This document shows positions 24,349-34,946 of a stretch of 64,000 nucleotides of DNA, in pieces. Source of the DNA: Lepidurus packardi (taxonomy: Eukaryota; Arthropoda; Branchiopoda; Notostraca; Triopsidae). Made by a program: the position numbers and the translations under genes. The notes under the pieces were generated by a model. That model was not told the origin of the DNA. It ran no database searches and saw only the letters and a program-made list of their open reading frames with translations. Positions within the stretch are counted from its first letter, which is position 1; every line of letters starts with the position of its first letter. The DNA lies in the NCBI GenBank assembly GCA_023053545.1, contig JAKZAN010000007.1:620001-684000 (forward strand). Reading direction: 5' to 3'.

Positions 24349-25975
24349 CACTGCGAGCTTCACGCGAAACGTCAGTGCAAATAATTGTTAGAATGAAACA
24401 AGCACTCAATTCCCTTGTGATACTTGCCTTCCTATCATCATTCGTATAATTTGGGTACGTGACAAGTGTTAGCCGTATGGTCCCTTCGGATTTACGTTCT
24501 TGAGACCTCTTGCAAAACTATGACCCAGTGAGACTTAAATTCTACCTGCCTAAATTAGGACGCCAAACAGCAATCAATCTTAGCAACTTAGCGTATTCTT
24601 CCCATACATCGTAGACCCCTCGGGACTTAGCTTTTTTGGTACATTGGAGTGGGTATAACTAGCCTGTTTGTTTTTGTTCCTATGTTTTTATGGATTATAT
24701 TTGTTATTTATTGCTTGATGGAAGTAGACTAAACTATTCGGGCTTCAGGTTTCGGAAGCTTGTGGACGGGGTTTGACGTGTTGGAATTTAGTGCTGTAAT
24801 AGTTATTAAAAAGAAGATGTTAAAATATGTGCTCCTTATTTAACTCACTCTGCGGATCGGTAAAAATTTTTGTAAAAAAACTATTAATTACCTGCGCACT
24901 CTAGACAATAGAAGTAAGTAAACGTTCTACAAGTCATTGCGTTGCAGTCGCAGAAGCACGTACAAGTCACTTTACGGCATCGTAATCAAGCGATTCACTT
25001 CAGTAAATAAGTAAAAGAAAGGAATAATGCAGAAAAGGTTTTAAAAATATACAACAACCCCAATAACAAAGAAATAACGCCATATATAAGCGTAAACTGT
25101 AAACATTCTCCTTGTTTACATTCCGTTGGCAACGGCAAGGGGAAGGATAATTTTTCTTACGGAATTCATGGAAGGATGGTCGAAGGTCATGTAAAATACG
25201 CAGTACTTTGTAGATTAAAAAACACACACAAAAACTAGATGACAGTAATATCTTCTCGTATTATAACACCACTAAGCTTTTAGCCAACCAAGGCTTTTTT
25301 CTTTTTTACTACCACTACAAATTTGTAGAGGCGTAAATTAAAATGACAGTAATAATGCTGTAATTAGCAAGCATAACAAATTTAAAATTACATCGTATTA
25401 TTGCTCAAAATGAGTCGTCGCAAATGTCCGCAGACGTGCATTTTGGTTAATTAATATGCTCTTGTCATTTAATATCCTCCAAGATTAGACTACACGAATT
25501 CAAATACAACTTCGTTTTCCCCATCGGAATAAAGGAGAAATAGCAAAGCTAGACATATTTAATTCTACTAACACTGCGTAATAAAATAGTCTGAAAATTT
25601 GAATCTATCTTGTTCGCCGCAGGGAACATTTCTTTAAGGTTTGTGATATATTTTTTCCCAAAATTTCGCAAACATTTTTGGCGGCATTGCCATCTAGTGG
25701 TTTTCTGAAAAATAGCTTTAAGAAACGTTGCCGCCTTTGTTTAAAATTGGAACAAAGAACGTCTTCAGACAAACATGCACTTCGAGTGAAGTGTTTGTAC
25801 ACCGTGTCTGTATCTTTCTAATTGTAAGGATGTTTCCCCCGTTTGTTTTCAGCACTGACACAATAAAATGTTAAACACATTTACCTGGCTTAGTAAATTT
25901 GCCAGCAGAGTTTATTACTATACTGAGAGCTGACGAGACACAACAAGCAAAGGTTTGTAAGCTCCATATTTTTTC
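24349..25975. other. AT-rich intergenic DNA between convergent genes
   Basis: This lies between the 3' end of the M13 gene (plus strand) and the 3' end of the C19orf12-like gene (minus strand). It is AT-rich. An ATTAAA near 24805 could serve as a variant polyadenylation signal for the M13 transcript. No exon or RNA gene was recognised. Confidence 0.5.
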
Positions 25976-25981
25976 TTTATT
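25976..25981 (-). promoter_or_regulatory. Polyadenylation signal AATAAA
   Basis: AATAAA reads on the minus strand about 190 bases beyond the stop codon of the C19orf12-like gene, a plausible 3' UTR length. Seen in sequence; use is inferred. Confidence 0.45.
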
Positions 25982-26169
25982 TAACGAACAAATATATAAT
26001 CGTCATTTAGATTATCACGTTGCATTAAACAGTAACCAGGTTGGGTTTCATTAATGGACCCGTGAGCTAGCAAAATACCTTTTAATGTAGAAATACTTAA
26101 AGGCAGGTCAATGAACAGAGCACAATAATTGCAAGCTGTAGCTATGGTTTGTTAATTGGGAGGCACACA

Positions 26170-26679
26170 CTAAAAATTGGAGCGCAAGTACTCACGCAAG
26201 TAGTTTTTAACATTTTCGATACGCGTTGGATCAGACTTCAGAAGCTGAATCAAAGCTATCGCGTCTCTCACGTCAAACTGGTAGGCAGCATTAAATTGAC
26301 TAGCGATTTGATTTCGTTTGTAAGGAGGCATATCATTCCAAACGTTCATAAGAGACACAAAATCATCTCGATAGATTGTATAACTTGCTAGTCCACCGAA
26401 CGTTCCGCCTATTTATTTTCAAGCAATATAGAAGCTTATTACACATAAAGAAACTATACCAATAGCAAGTCCAGGCGGTCCAAATAACAGAGCGCCAACG
26501 AAGGCTGAAGCAGCGGTAATGCATGCACCGGACACAGATTTCTGCGTCGTGTTCCAAGCTTCCCGGTCGTTTAAAAATAAGTCCAAGAACTTGCAAGTCT
26601 CTAAAACGTCCAACTAAATGAGACATAGTAAAGTAGCAAGCAGTTGCTACATGTATATGTCTGTCATTTGTATTACCAT
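26170..26679 (-). CDS. C19orf12-like membrane protein, 131 aa
   Basis: Three minus-strand pieces: ATG at 26679-26677, exon 26613-26460, and exon 26408-26170 with the stop. The 51-bp intron between the last two (26459-26409) has a GTATAG donor and a TAG acceptor. Splicing it gives GPPGLAIGGTFGGLASY (from residue 46), which follows the Gly-rich membrane hairpin of human C19orf12 without a gap. The C-terminal half, with an LMNVWNDMP segment and a final helix, also fits the family in order and length (human 141-152 aa). C19orf12 proteins associate with mitochondria, ER and lipid-related membranes, and human mutations cause a form of neurodegeneration with brain iron accumulation; their biochemical role is unsettled. 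In the preferred model the first exon ends exactly after ATG (ATG|GTAATA). That 5' join is less certain than the rest. Confidence 0.82.
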
Positions 26680-26807
26680 AGTTTTAGTTTGTATACCCAG
26701 GAAATAACCTCTGGAGAGATATTTGGCAGAAGCAGAACCATGCAGCCTACGTACGAACTGGACAAAGTGAAGGTGAGATGATTTTCGTTGTGTGGTGCTG
26801 TTGTGGT

Positions 26808-26815
26808 TATTTATA
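26808..26815 (-). promoter_or_regulatory. TATA box of the C19orf12-like gene
   Basis: TATAAATA reads on the minus strand about 130 bases upstream of the proposed ATG. Transcription would start near 26785, giving a 5' leader of roughly 105 bases with no intervening in-frame ATG in the main frame. Confidence 0.45.
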
Positions 26816-28341
26816 TGCTTTTGACGTTTTCCCGACACGTAGGTTTGCGCAGTGGCTATTAGCGTACTTTAGCGATGACGTACTGAAGTAAACTCATTCG
26901 CGGTTTGGGAAGGTATACACTCACACTGATATACGGATAAGAGTTAGCCTGATTCCCACCTACGTATAAGGGAAACAAAGTAAGCCTCTTCCCTTATCTC
27001 TTAAGAAATACGCTGTTATTCTGTGAGAAAAGAATTGACCAATAGCATACGAGATGAGCAGGTTCTTGTTAATCCAGGTAGCGAACCTAATGTGATATTC
27101 GCATTTCTCAAAGATTGATGTCAAGATACACCTGCAAATCAGACTTGACTCTTTTGTAGACCCCAGTTGTCTCAGTTAAACAGCTGCTTCTGTATACCTT
27201 TTTTTAATAACGGTAGTTGTTTATCGCATCTGCGTGCGCATTCTGTGGAAAAGTAATGAACTCGAGCACATGCGGCAGAATAGACTCAAGTTATTCTGCA
27301 TCCCGTCTGTAACTGCCATTTACATTCTTTATAAAAACGCAGTAACAACAAAGTTTTCTCTACTCGTTTTTCTATTCTTTAGACTTCGCAATCTGTGTCC
27401 CAAAAAATAATAGAACGTAGTTTTTTTCCTTGTAGCGTTCAAGTTTGAGATTACAGTGAGATTTACTGTAGTTTTTTATACGTTAAAATTTCAGTGGGTA
27501 CTTTGAAACGTGCTTATAGTTGATACATCTCGTTGGACATCACCGGTTAGCAAGAATAATTACGCATCTTACGAAAAATGTTTTGCACGAAATGATGTCG
27601 AATTACTTTCTTGAAGTCTGTCCGAGTAATTCACCAATAGCTGTTAATGGTGAATACTACTGCTGCAAATTTTACGAATTCAATAAAGCATGTACGGAAT
27701 TGATCAAATTAGAAAACTGTTCTTTCACTTTTGTAATTGAACTTAGCATTATCGAAAAATAAAATATGTTAATTTATTGGTATAGCGATTCTTTGTATTT
27801 TACAAGAAAACAGCTCGTTGTTTTATACGTACGTAATTAATTATAGGAAAGTTGAGTATCTGTAATCCGTTTACAATAGCCTCCAACTATTATTTGCTTG
27901 ATCAATAGCACAAACGTTTCCAGAGAAAAGGTAGCTGAAAGCGATACCTTATCTAGGTCATCTTTAAGTTTAATCAGAATATATCATAAGTACGTTATAT
28001 TTTGTAAATGCAAAAATAAAAGAAAAGGACTCCTGTTCGAACAACGCGTGTTGCTAATCCCTGTGCAGCGTTTCCATCGTTTCCAAGTTCTCGTTGTGAG
28101 CGCTAGCTGACGTCAGTCAACGGAAATGAACCCTCGATCCACAATAACCAGAGCCGCATAGTGGTGTACACGAAACGTTCTTGTATGTTGTGATTTCTGG
28201 TTTCCTTCAACATAATTATATACCTTAATGGTATACCGCCTGAAAAGTAACCTACTATTATCCCACATAACTTAAAAATTTCATCCGGTTTCTTTTCAGT
28301 TCAAAGCCGCTTTAATTTTTGGAACTAAATTAAATATAAAT
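26816..28341. other. Region between the C19orf12-like and TMEM222 genes
   Basis: Non-coding apart from the Cys-rich fragment at 27592-27762. It holds the promoters of both outward-facing flanking genes. TTTTCAGTTCAAAG near 28293-28306 could be an initiator (TCAGTT) for TMEM222 or the acceptor of a 5' UTR intron; the sequence alone does not decide. Confidence 0.45.
27592..27762 (+). CDS. Possible exon or remnant of a Cys-rich secreted protein
   Basis: A 56-codon open stretch ending in TAA. Its central part, from CPSNSPIAVNGEYYCCK to a final Cys about 18 residues later, has the C...CC...C...C spacing of small secreted invertebrate Cys-rich proteins. It may start at one of two adjacent ATGs (27592, 27595), or be a terminal exon after the TTGAAG acceptor near 27620. 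No signal peptide or partner exon was found nearby, so it may be a relic. Resemblance is by motif only. Confidence 0.3.
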   Translation: MMSNYFLEVCPSNSPIAVNGEYYCCKFYEFNKACTELIKLENCSFTFVIELSIIEK

Positions 28342-29100
28342 ATGGGCAACGAACCCATTTCTCCCGAACGGCACAAATATCCCTATTGTATTGTATGGAC
28401 TCCAATTCCTATCCTAAGGTATCTATCAAGATTGTCTAAGAAGGTATCTAAGCTGTTTCTTACTTTCTAGCATCAACAATTAACTTTAATTATTAATAAT
28501 TGTATCGACAGTAATGTGGTTAACGCAGATCAAATCATACAAGTAAATGTGCTTTTCGTTCGTAGCTGGTTGTTCCCACTTATTGGACACATGGGTATTG
28601 CAACAAGTAGCGGAGTTATAAGGGATTTTGCTGGCCCTTTTTACGTTTCCGAAGACAATATGGGGTTTGGTTGGCCCACAAAATATTACCAACTGGATGC
28701 TATTAAAGTTCCGGGAGGAATTACTTCATTTGACAGAGCTATAGCGGATGCATCCGAGGAGTATAAGAGTCATAACGTAAGTCAATTCGAAGTATTTTAT
28801 CCGAAGTTATAACGTTCAGTGTATTTTTTTAGCATAACCTGTGCTGCGATAATTGCCATTCCCACGTCGCACTGGCGCTAAATAAAATGTCCTACCCTGG
28901 TAGTAGACAGTGGAATATGGTCAACGTCTGCTGGGAATTCACAAGACGTGCCCGTTATGTTAGGTAAAGCAATCCTATTTGATACTGAAGTCCTTTCATT
29001 AGTTCTGTTTTTTAGTGTTTTATCTTGGTTGAAGACTTGGCTACCATTCCTTGTTCTAGCTGGTACGATCTTAGCACTCTCCATATCTTATTTGTCGTGA
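28342..29100 (+). CDS. TMEM222: TMEM222 orthologue (DUF778/RTE1 family), 167 aa
   Basis: Four exons: 28342-28418, 28566-28776, 28833-28963, 29016-29100; phases agree and all borders are GT-AG. The protein matches human TMEM222 almost block by block: a YPYCIVWTPIPIL start, GHMGI followed by GVIRDFAGP, the SEDNM-GFG segment, ASEEYK, the invariant HNLCCDNCHSHVALALN motif, and a C-terminal WLPF plus membrane span. The family is related to plant REVERSION-TO-ETHYLENE SENSITIVITY1, a Golgi/ER membrane protein; the animal protein's biochemical role is poorly known, although human variants cause a neurodevelopmental disorder. ATG 28342 is chosen because the conserved block begins within 14 residues and the length fits the family core. 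The human protein has a longer N-terminus. Confidence 0.95.
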
Positions 29101-29536
29101 AAATCGCGACTAATTTTCGGATTAAATGCACTTATTTTACTCGAACACAATTAACGAGATGATTTCTTGTGATTTTTTCTGCAGAATATGAGTTTTCAGA
29201 GTTTTTTTAAGAACGTGATGTTTCATACCAACAAAAGGCATTCACGAGCAAAAAAATAAGCATGAGTAGCAAAGGTTCGCTTACTGTTTCGCGTACAAAA
29301 ATGATAGCAAGCTGTGGATGCAAATTAATCGCTACTTCCTAAGCATGTTCTGACCTTTTGGAATTCTTTGGTCAGCCTTTCTTTCAGCATAGCAAACGTG
29401 ATGTGAGGACCTTGTCGTCACGATTCCAGGAGCCCAAAACTTTGGGTTCGAACTGTAATCGTCTTAGTTCATCCTGTCCAATCCTTGCCGAAAGGCATCA
29501 AATACGTTCGAAGCAAGTAATCTATTGGTAAGAAAG
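29101..29536. other. Short intergenic region
   Basis: It contains ATTAAA near 29123, a possible polyadenylation signal for TMEM222. GGGTTCGAAC at 29444-29453 resembles a pol III B box but has no convincing A box. The promoter and 5' UTR of the 884-residue protein must lie here; no TATA box was seen. Confidence 0.45.
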
Positions 29537-32191
29537 ATGAATTGGTTTATAGTATTGCTCGTGTATTTTACGTCGACTGCGGTGACCGCCGGTGACATTT
29601 TGTTGACACAGCCCGAATACCGCCAGTACGTGTATCCATCCAGGCGGTTTACATATAAAGTAGTTATCAACCCCACGCAAGACGAATTTGTGGAAAAGCC
29701 ATCTAAATATACACCAAAAATACTCACACCCACTGCACTTCCTAACGATGAAGTTCAAAGGCGAGGTAATCTTGCGCAGTTCGATCCGAATTTGTTCACG
29801 GATTTGGTGGTTACTCATATACCAACATACGTATACAATGCTAAGAATTCGCAAAAATCCCCTAGAAAGTTCATACCTACCGATAATGAACCGCAATTTG
29901 CTTTGCCAGAAGTCGTTCGACTTTCAGACCTTATCCGATTATCTGGACCAAACGAGTATAGGTACGCAAAACGTGCTGGCAATATAGAACGGGGTTACAA
30001 GAATGAGTACCAAGGTAAGCTTTCCTCGCGAAGGAAAAGAAGCGCAGAAGAAGACGATGACGAGCCACCTGAACTTGGAAGCACGACTGAAGATGTAGAT
30101 GCCGCTCCTGTTAGCGATGCGCAAGATCATTTTCTTGGTGAAGGCCAAGAAGCATCCGAAAAAGACGTTAACTCGCTTGAGGAGGAAGAAATCTCCGAAC
30201 CCGGTGACGATATTGAAGCCGAAGCTAATAACGATGCTGAAAGACAAGAAGAAGACGACACTACAGACCAGAAACAGTCTGGTGAAGCTGACATTGAAGC
30301 CGAAGCTAATAACGATGCGGAAGCTCAAGAAGAAGATGACACTACAGACCAAAACTTGTCTGATGAATTGATAGAGCCTCGAGGTTATGGTCTTGAAGCT
30401 AAAGTCGATACAGGTACCGAAGATGATCGTCAAGAAGTGACTGCAGACTTGGAACCTGTAGTAACTAACGCGGAGGAAAACGGAGATGAATACGCTGAAC
30501 CGATTGGCGAATTGCATCAAGCCGAGCCCGAAGAAGTACTGATGATGGATGCCACGGGAGACGATTTGGAACCCCAACCGGAAGCATTGGAAGGGGAAGC
30601 TGAGACAAAGGACAATGAAGACGAAGGGCATGCCATATTGGAGGAACAACCAGAAACAGACCTTACGAATGAAATACAATCACCGGATCTCGAATCTACC
30701 TTTGGTATAGAACAGGAGAAGGATAACAAAACCTCAGTGCCGCACGACGAAATGGAAAGTATTTATGAAGAACCAATTACCGGGATCGAGGAAGAGTCAA
30801 AAGCAGGCCAAACGAATGAAATAGAGCCCCGGATTTTCAAATTTACCTCCGGTTCGGAACAAAAGGGGGATAACGCAGCCCCAATGCAGCAAAATAAAGG
30901 GGAAATTATTGACAAGGAATCAACTAATGTATTGGATGAAGAACCAGAAACAAGCCATAATGAAGGCGAAAATATTTACGAGGAAGCGACTAGTGTATTG
31001 GATGAAGAGCCAGAAACAAGCCCTAATGAAAGCGAAAGTACTTTCGACGAAGCGACAACTGTACCAGAAACAGGCGAAAGTATTTCCGGTGAAGGCGAAA
31101 GTATTTATGAGGAAACGACTACTGTATTGGATGAAGATCCAGAAACAGGCCTTAATGAAAGCGAAAGTACTTTCGAGGAAGCGACAACTGTACCAGAAAC
31201 AGGCGAAAGTATTTTCGGTGAAGGCGAAAGTACTTACGAGGAAACGACTAATGTATTGGATGAAGAGCCAGAAATAGGCCTTAATGAAACCAAAAGTACT
31301 TTCGAGGAAGCGACAACTGTACCAGAAATAGGCGAAAGCATTTCCGATGATGGCGAAAGTATTTCCGATGATGGAGAAAGTATTAACGAGGAAACGACTA
31401 ATGTATTGGATGAAGAGCCAGAAGCAGGCCTTAATGTAAGCAAAAGTACTTTCGAGGAAGCGACAACTGTACCAGAAATGGGCGAAAGCATTCCCGATGG
31501 CGAAAGTATTTCCGAGGAAGCGTCTACCGGATTGGATGAAGAACCAGAAGGCGACTCTCTCGACGAAGAAGACGCAGAAAAAAGTACCTTGCCAACCGAG
31601 AACTCAGATTTCGAAGACGAGCCTCAAGATATGCTTACCACAACTTTAGGGCCGCGTTCGGTTGTTAGCGATGAAACGCTACAAACCTTCGATGAAAAAC
31701 ATTCATCTGATGCGGGGACGCATGACAAGGATAGAGAAGAACTTCGCATGTTAGATTCCGTAGCCGTTACTCCGGAAACTGATTTGCCTGTTACGGATAC
31801 ATCCTCCGTGCACACAACAAGACAACCAAAACCCCAAACCGTACGAACGACGATAGCCCCAATAATAACCACCCAACAACCCCTTGTTGAAATGCCTGTT
31901 AGAGTAGCACTTAGACATGATCAAATCAAAAACGACTATACTGAGACTGTTTCGAATAACGTGAAGAACTACATTCAAGCACGTAGCGTGATCGCTGAAA
32001 ACTTACCACCTGCAATTCCAGATTCATACAAACCAACGCCTCCGTCCTACGTGAATGAACAACGCATTGCCTTATTACGTTTCCAAGAATGCATCCGAAC
32101 CCGTTCCATGGGTCAATCTCCTTGCAGCTTGAGTGCATTCTTGGCTGAAGAATACGCAAAAACTACAACCCCTGGTGGTTTAATACCCTAA
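29537..32191 (+). CDS. Secreted acidic repeat protein with furin-type site, 884 aa
   Basis: A single uninterrupted frame from ATG 29537 to TAA. Residues 1-18 form a clear signal peptide ending TAVTA, with the mature chain starting GDILL. Residues 19-164 are Tyr/Pro-rich with mixed charge. RRKR at 165-168 is a strong furin-type cleavage site. Beyond it the chain becomes extremely acidic: two copies of a DIEAEANNDAE unit (about 30210-30368), then about four and a half copies of a roughly 40-residue unit built on STFEEATTVPE, GESI and NVLDEEPE (30901-31560). A Thr/Pro-rich linker follows, then a more ordered-looking C-terminal 80 residues with the protein's only two cysteines (852 and 863), probably a disulfide. 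I do not recognise the family. Signal, cleavage site and acidic repeats suggest a secreted structural or mineral/ion-binding matrix protein. That is inference from composition only. Confidence 0.8.
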   Translation: MNWFIVLLVYFTSTAVTAGDILLTQPEYRQYVYPSRRFTYKVVINPTQDEFVEKPSKYTPKILTPTALPNDEVQRRGNLAQFDPNLFTDLVVTHIPTYVYNAKNSQKSPRKFIPTDNEPQFALPEVVRLSDLIRLSGPNEYRYAKRAGNIERGYKNEYQGKLSSRRKRSAEEDDDEPPELGSTTEDVDAAPVSDAQDHFLGEGQEASEKDVNSLEEEEISEPGDDIEAEANNDAERQEEDDTTDQKQSGEADIEAEANNDAEAQEEDDTTDQNLSDELIEPRGYGLEAKVDTGTEDDRQEVTADLEPVVTNAEENGDEYAEPIGELHQAEPEEVLMMDATGDDLEPQPEALEGEAETKDNEDEGHAILEEQPETDLTNEIQSPDLESTFGIEQEKDNKTSVPHDEMESIYEEPITGIEEESKAGQTNEIEPRIFKFTSGSEQKGDNAAPMQQNKGEIIDKESTNVLDEEPETSHNEGENIYEEATSVLDEEPETSPNESESTFDEATTVPETGESISGEGESIYEETTTVLDEDPETGLNESESTFEEATTVPETGESIFGEGESTYEETTNVLDEEPEIGLNETKSTFEEATTVPEIGESISDDGESISDDGESINEETTNVLDEEPEAGLNVSKSTFEEATTVPEMGESIPDGESISEEASTGLDEEPEGDSLDEEDAEKSTLPTENSDFEDEPQDMLTTTLGPRSVVSDETLQTFDEKHSSDAGTHDKDREELRMLDSVAVTPETDLPVTDTSSVHTTRQPKPQTVRTTIAPIITTQQPLVEMPVRVALRHDQIKNDYTETVSNNVKNYIQARSVIAENLPPAIPDSYKPTPPSYVNEQRIALLRFQECIRTRSMGQSPCSLSAFLAEEYAKTTTPGGLIP
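30901..31560 (+). repeat. In-frame tandem repeat, about 120-bp unit
   Basis: About four and a half degenerate copies of a unit of roughly 120 bp encode the acidic repeat. Copies differ by small in-frame insertions, such as a doubled ISDDGES segment near 31340-31380, which points to recent unequal exchange or slippage under frame constraint. Confidence 0.8.
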
Positions 32192-32469
32192 AAAAGGAAA
32201 AAGTTTTGAAAACACAATTATAGTTGTATTTATTTTTTTCTTGTTCATTTTTTTGTATTAATGTAGGTCTAGACGTAATACAACGGGATTTGTAGTGTAG
32301 AATGAAAAATACACAGCACAATTGGCCAGGGAAAGAGACGACTTGGATCTACTTAATATGAACCAGCCTTAGGCTTTACGGCGAAGAAAACGCCTACGAC
32401 GGCGTCACGTTGGTATGGGAAATGTATAGTTTCCATTGCCATGTTTAGTTCAAGTGCTCATTAGGCAAA
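32192..32469. other. Short intergenic region before the reductase gene
   Basis: This holds the 3' UTR of the 884-residue protein gene and the promoter of the next gene. No canonical AATAAA or TATA box was seen. Confidence 0.4.
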
Positions 32470-32505
32470 ATGCTAGGCAGCGAAGAACACGAGCAAAGCA
32501 AGGAA

Positions 32506-33688
32506 ATGGCAACTTTTAACCGTATCGCTGTGGTAACTAGTCGTAACAAATAGCTGGCTTGTTGGGTTAGTTAATAGCATATTTTATGCAGGTCACGGGC
32601 GCCAACAAAGGCCTTGGATTCGCAATAGCAAAAGAACTCTGCCACAAATTTGATGGATTTGTTTACCTGACGGGACGAAACGAATTGAAGGTTAAGACGG
32701 CAGTAGAGGAGATCCGTAAAGTACGCAGAAACGTTTTGGTATGTAATAGCTAAAGTTAATTTTTGGGTGATATAGGAGCATCCTGGCCCGGGTTTTCGTG
32801 TGCTGGATATCAACAAGAAGGAGAGTATCTACGAGCTCCGTGACTATTTGCAAAAGTCTTACGGGGGTCTTGACATTTTGGTGAATAACGCTGCTATTGC
32901 CTATAAGGTAATATTCGGAAACTGCGTTAGCACACTAACCAACGTGAACTTTATTTGTTTATTTTTTTGGAGACACAGAAAGACGATAATACGCCCTTCC
33001 CTGAGCAAGCAGCCAACACTATCAATACTGATTTTCTGGGCACCTATGAAGTTTGCAAGGCTTTATTTCCATTGCTCAAGCCTCATGCTCGTGTGGTGAA
33101 TATCAGTAGCTCCGCTGGATTGTTATCTCGCATTAAAGGACGCGAACCTGGTGCTTCCCAGATTCGTGAGAAGCTGTTGTCCCCAGATTTAACGGAACAA
33201 GAATTGATCGACTTAATGCAAAGCTTTGTAAAGTAACGTATTTTCTCACATTATTTTCTGTCCGTTTTGTATCATTTAGTTCTGTTACTAGGGCTGTTCA
33301 AGAGAACAAGTACGAAGAGTTAGGCTGGCCGAGTCGAGCGTACAGCGTAGCCAAAGCGGGGCTTATTGCATTGACTCGTATCCAGCAAAGGGAGCTTGAA
33401 AAGGATCCAAGGGAAGATATAGTTGTGAATGCTGTTCATCCAGGCGTTGTAGAGACAGACATGACCGAGCATAAAGGCGAATTCAGTCCTGAAGAAGGTA
33501 AAAAGACAAAAAATGCATGTATGAGAATAGGCGGGATAGATGTATAACGTAATTGCTCTTTTTCAAAAGCGGCTCATACTCCTGTGAATTTGGCATTACT
33601 ACCACGGAATGTCAAAGAACCTCGAGGAGCCTTTGTATGGAATGACGGAAGGATTGTGACTGATTTGGTAAACGGACCTCAGCATTAG
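32506..33688 (+). CDS. Carbonyl reductase (CBR1-like short-chain dehydrogenase), 292 aa
   Basis: Six exons: 32506-32532, 32592-32720, 32776-32907, 32979-33232, 33280-33497, 33570-33688; every join keeps phase with GT-AG borders. The product is a classical SDR that would reduce carbonyl compounds with NADPH. Visible motifs: cofactor-binding TGANKGLGF (11-19), LVNNAAIAYK (87-96), the catalytic tetrad as Asn112, Ser140 in NISSSAG, Tyr202 and Lys206 in AYSVAKAG, and HPGVVETDM after strand 6. The LGWPSRAYSVAK context and the YGGLDILVNNAAIAYK block are typical of carbonyl reductase 1 rather than other SDRs; human CBR1 has 277 residues. It has no signal peptide and is presumably cytosolic. An in-frame ATG at 32470 would add 12 residues; 32506 is chosen because CBR1 proteins start close to the cofactor motif, but either is possible. 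Confidence 0.93.
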
Positions 33689-34912
33689 AATGATGTTAGA
33701 TTTTACCTTGTTGATTTTAAGTTCGTTTGGAATATATTTCGCTTTTTTGAAAACGGCGGCAAAAGAATGAAATGTTCATAGGTGGCGCTGGGGAGCGTGT
33801 GTTGACCATTTTAATAGCTCTAGTACCCAAGCTAAGGGGTTCCGTCAGAGAGCGTTCGGCAGACGGAATAGTAACATCTGTAAGCGCAAGTCGTGATAAT
33901 TCTTGATAAGTGGAGTGGTGTTGTGTACTTAAAGCATCAGTTGTCTATAGCTTATGCAAAATAATTCATTCTGAACTGGGAAATTTTGAATGGATTCTAT
34001 CTTTGCCTGCATTTAAGCAAGAGGAATGGAAGGTTAACAAATCTCCATGCTTGGGCAGGCCAATTTTTGACTTCCAGCCCATGAGTCATGCCCAGCCTAT
34101 CGATAAATATTTGTGGTTCGAGAGCGTACGTAGTGTTGCTTTAGACACGTTGCTCGTCACATTCGGTCGGGACTGGTGCATTGTAACATGCCTTGCTGAA
34201 CTTTACACAGCTTAAGTGTTATTTAAGAAAACATTGCTTTTGGATTTTACACGGTAAGTCAGATCTTATGATAGTTACTCCGCGAGTGAAAGCGCATTTG
34301 ACCTTTTCGGATACCCGGTTAAACAGCATGACTAAAGGCAGTCGGTTCGAGAGGAGAACCGTTTTCTACGTTAATTACATCGAGCTCAACATAACTTGTG
34401 TTTTTCTTCACTCAATGCTGCAAGGAAAGTGAAGGCTGCTAAAGTTACATAGCCCAAGGGTTTGAGCCAAAGGACAACGCTCTTGTTTGTTTTTTGCTTG
34501 GAACTGTCAAAAGTGCTGGGCGCTCGCTCTTTCCTTGCTTTATACGTGTTCCGCACCACTAGCCAGTTGAATTTCTGCAAATGAAATAGCAAAGCCTGGT
34601 TCATTCCGTAGTCTCATATTGTATAACAGCCGTTTTTCTCGTCATTGTATTTGTTTTCGCCGAATGTAGGCGTTATCCCATCCTGTGTACTACTTGTTGG
34701 AATCCGATAACAGTAAGCGTTACAAGAAATCGCAAAAAACAACCGCGCTTATCTGTATTGCATGGCCTTTCCGTCAGTTGTTCCATGTAGAACAACTAAC
34801 TCGATACCAAATCCCGGAAGAGAGAATCTAACTAATCTGCAGAAACTCCTTATTTTGTACAGTTTATGTAGCCTTGCTTACTACGAGGTCCTTCAGACTT
34901 TTTTGGGAAATC

Positions 34913-34915
<3 letters not shown>

Positions 34916-34945
<30 letters not shown>
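34916..34945 (+). repeat. A30 homopolymer
   Basis: Thirty consecutive A residues. It could mark the tail of an old retrotransposed insertion, but no recognisable gene copy or target duplication was seen around it. Confidence 0.85.

Positions 34946-34946
<1 letters not shown>

Noticed and set aside
26419-26458. Reading the C19orf12-like frame straight through to the TGA in the 51-bp intron, or using a 36-bp intron.
   Set aside because: The donor at 26459 gives the conserved GPPGLAIGGTFGG block without a gap and a normal intron size.
29939-30679. A 246-codon Phe/Val-rich minus-strand frame.
   Set aside because: Antisense of the Glu/Asp-rich repeat coding region; the hydrophobic look is a codon artefact.
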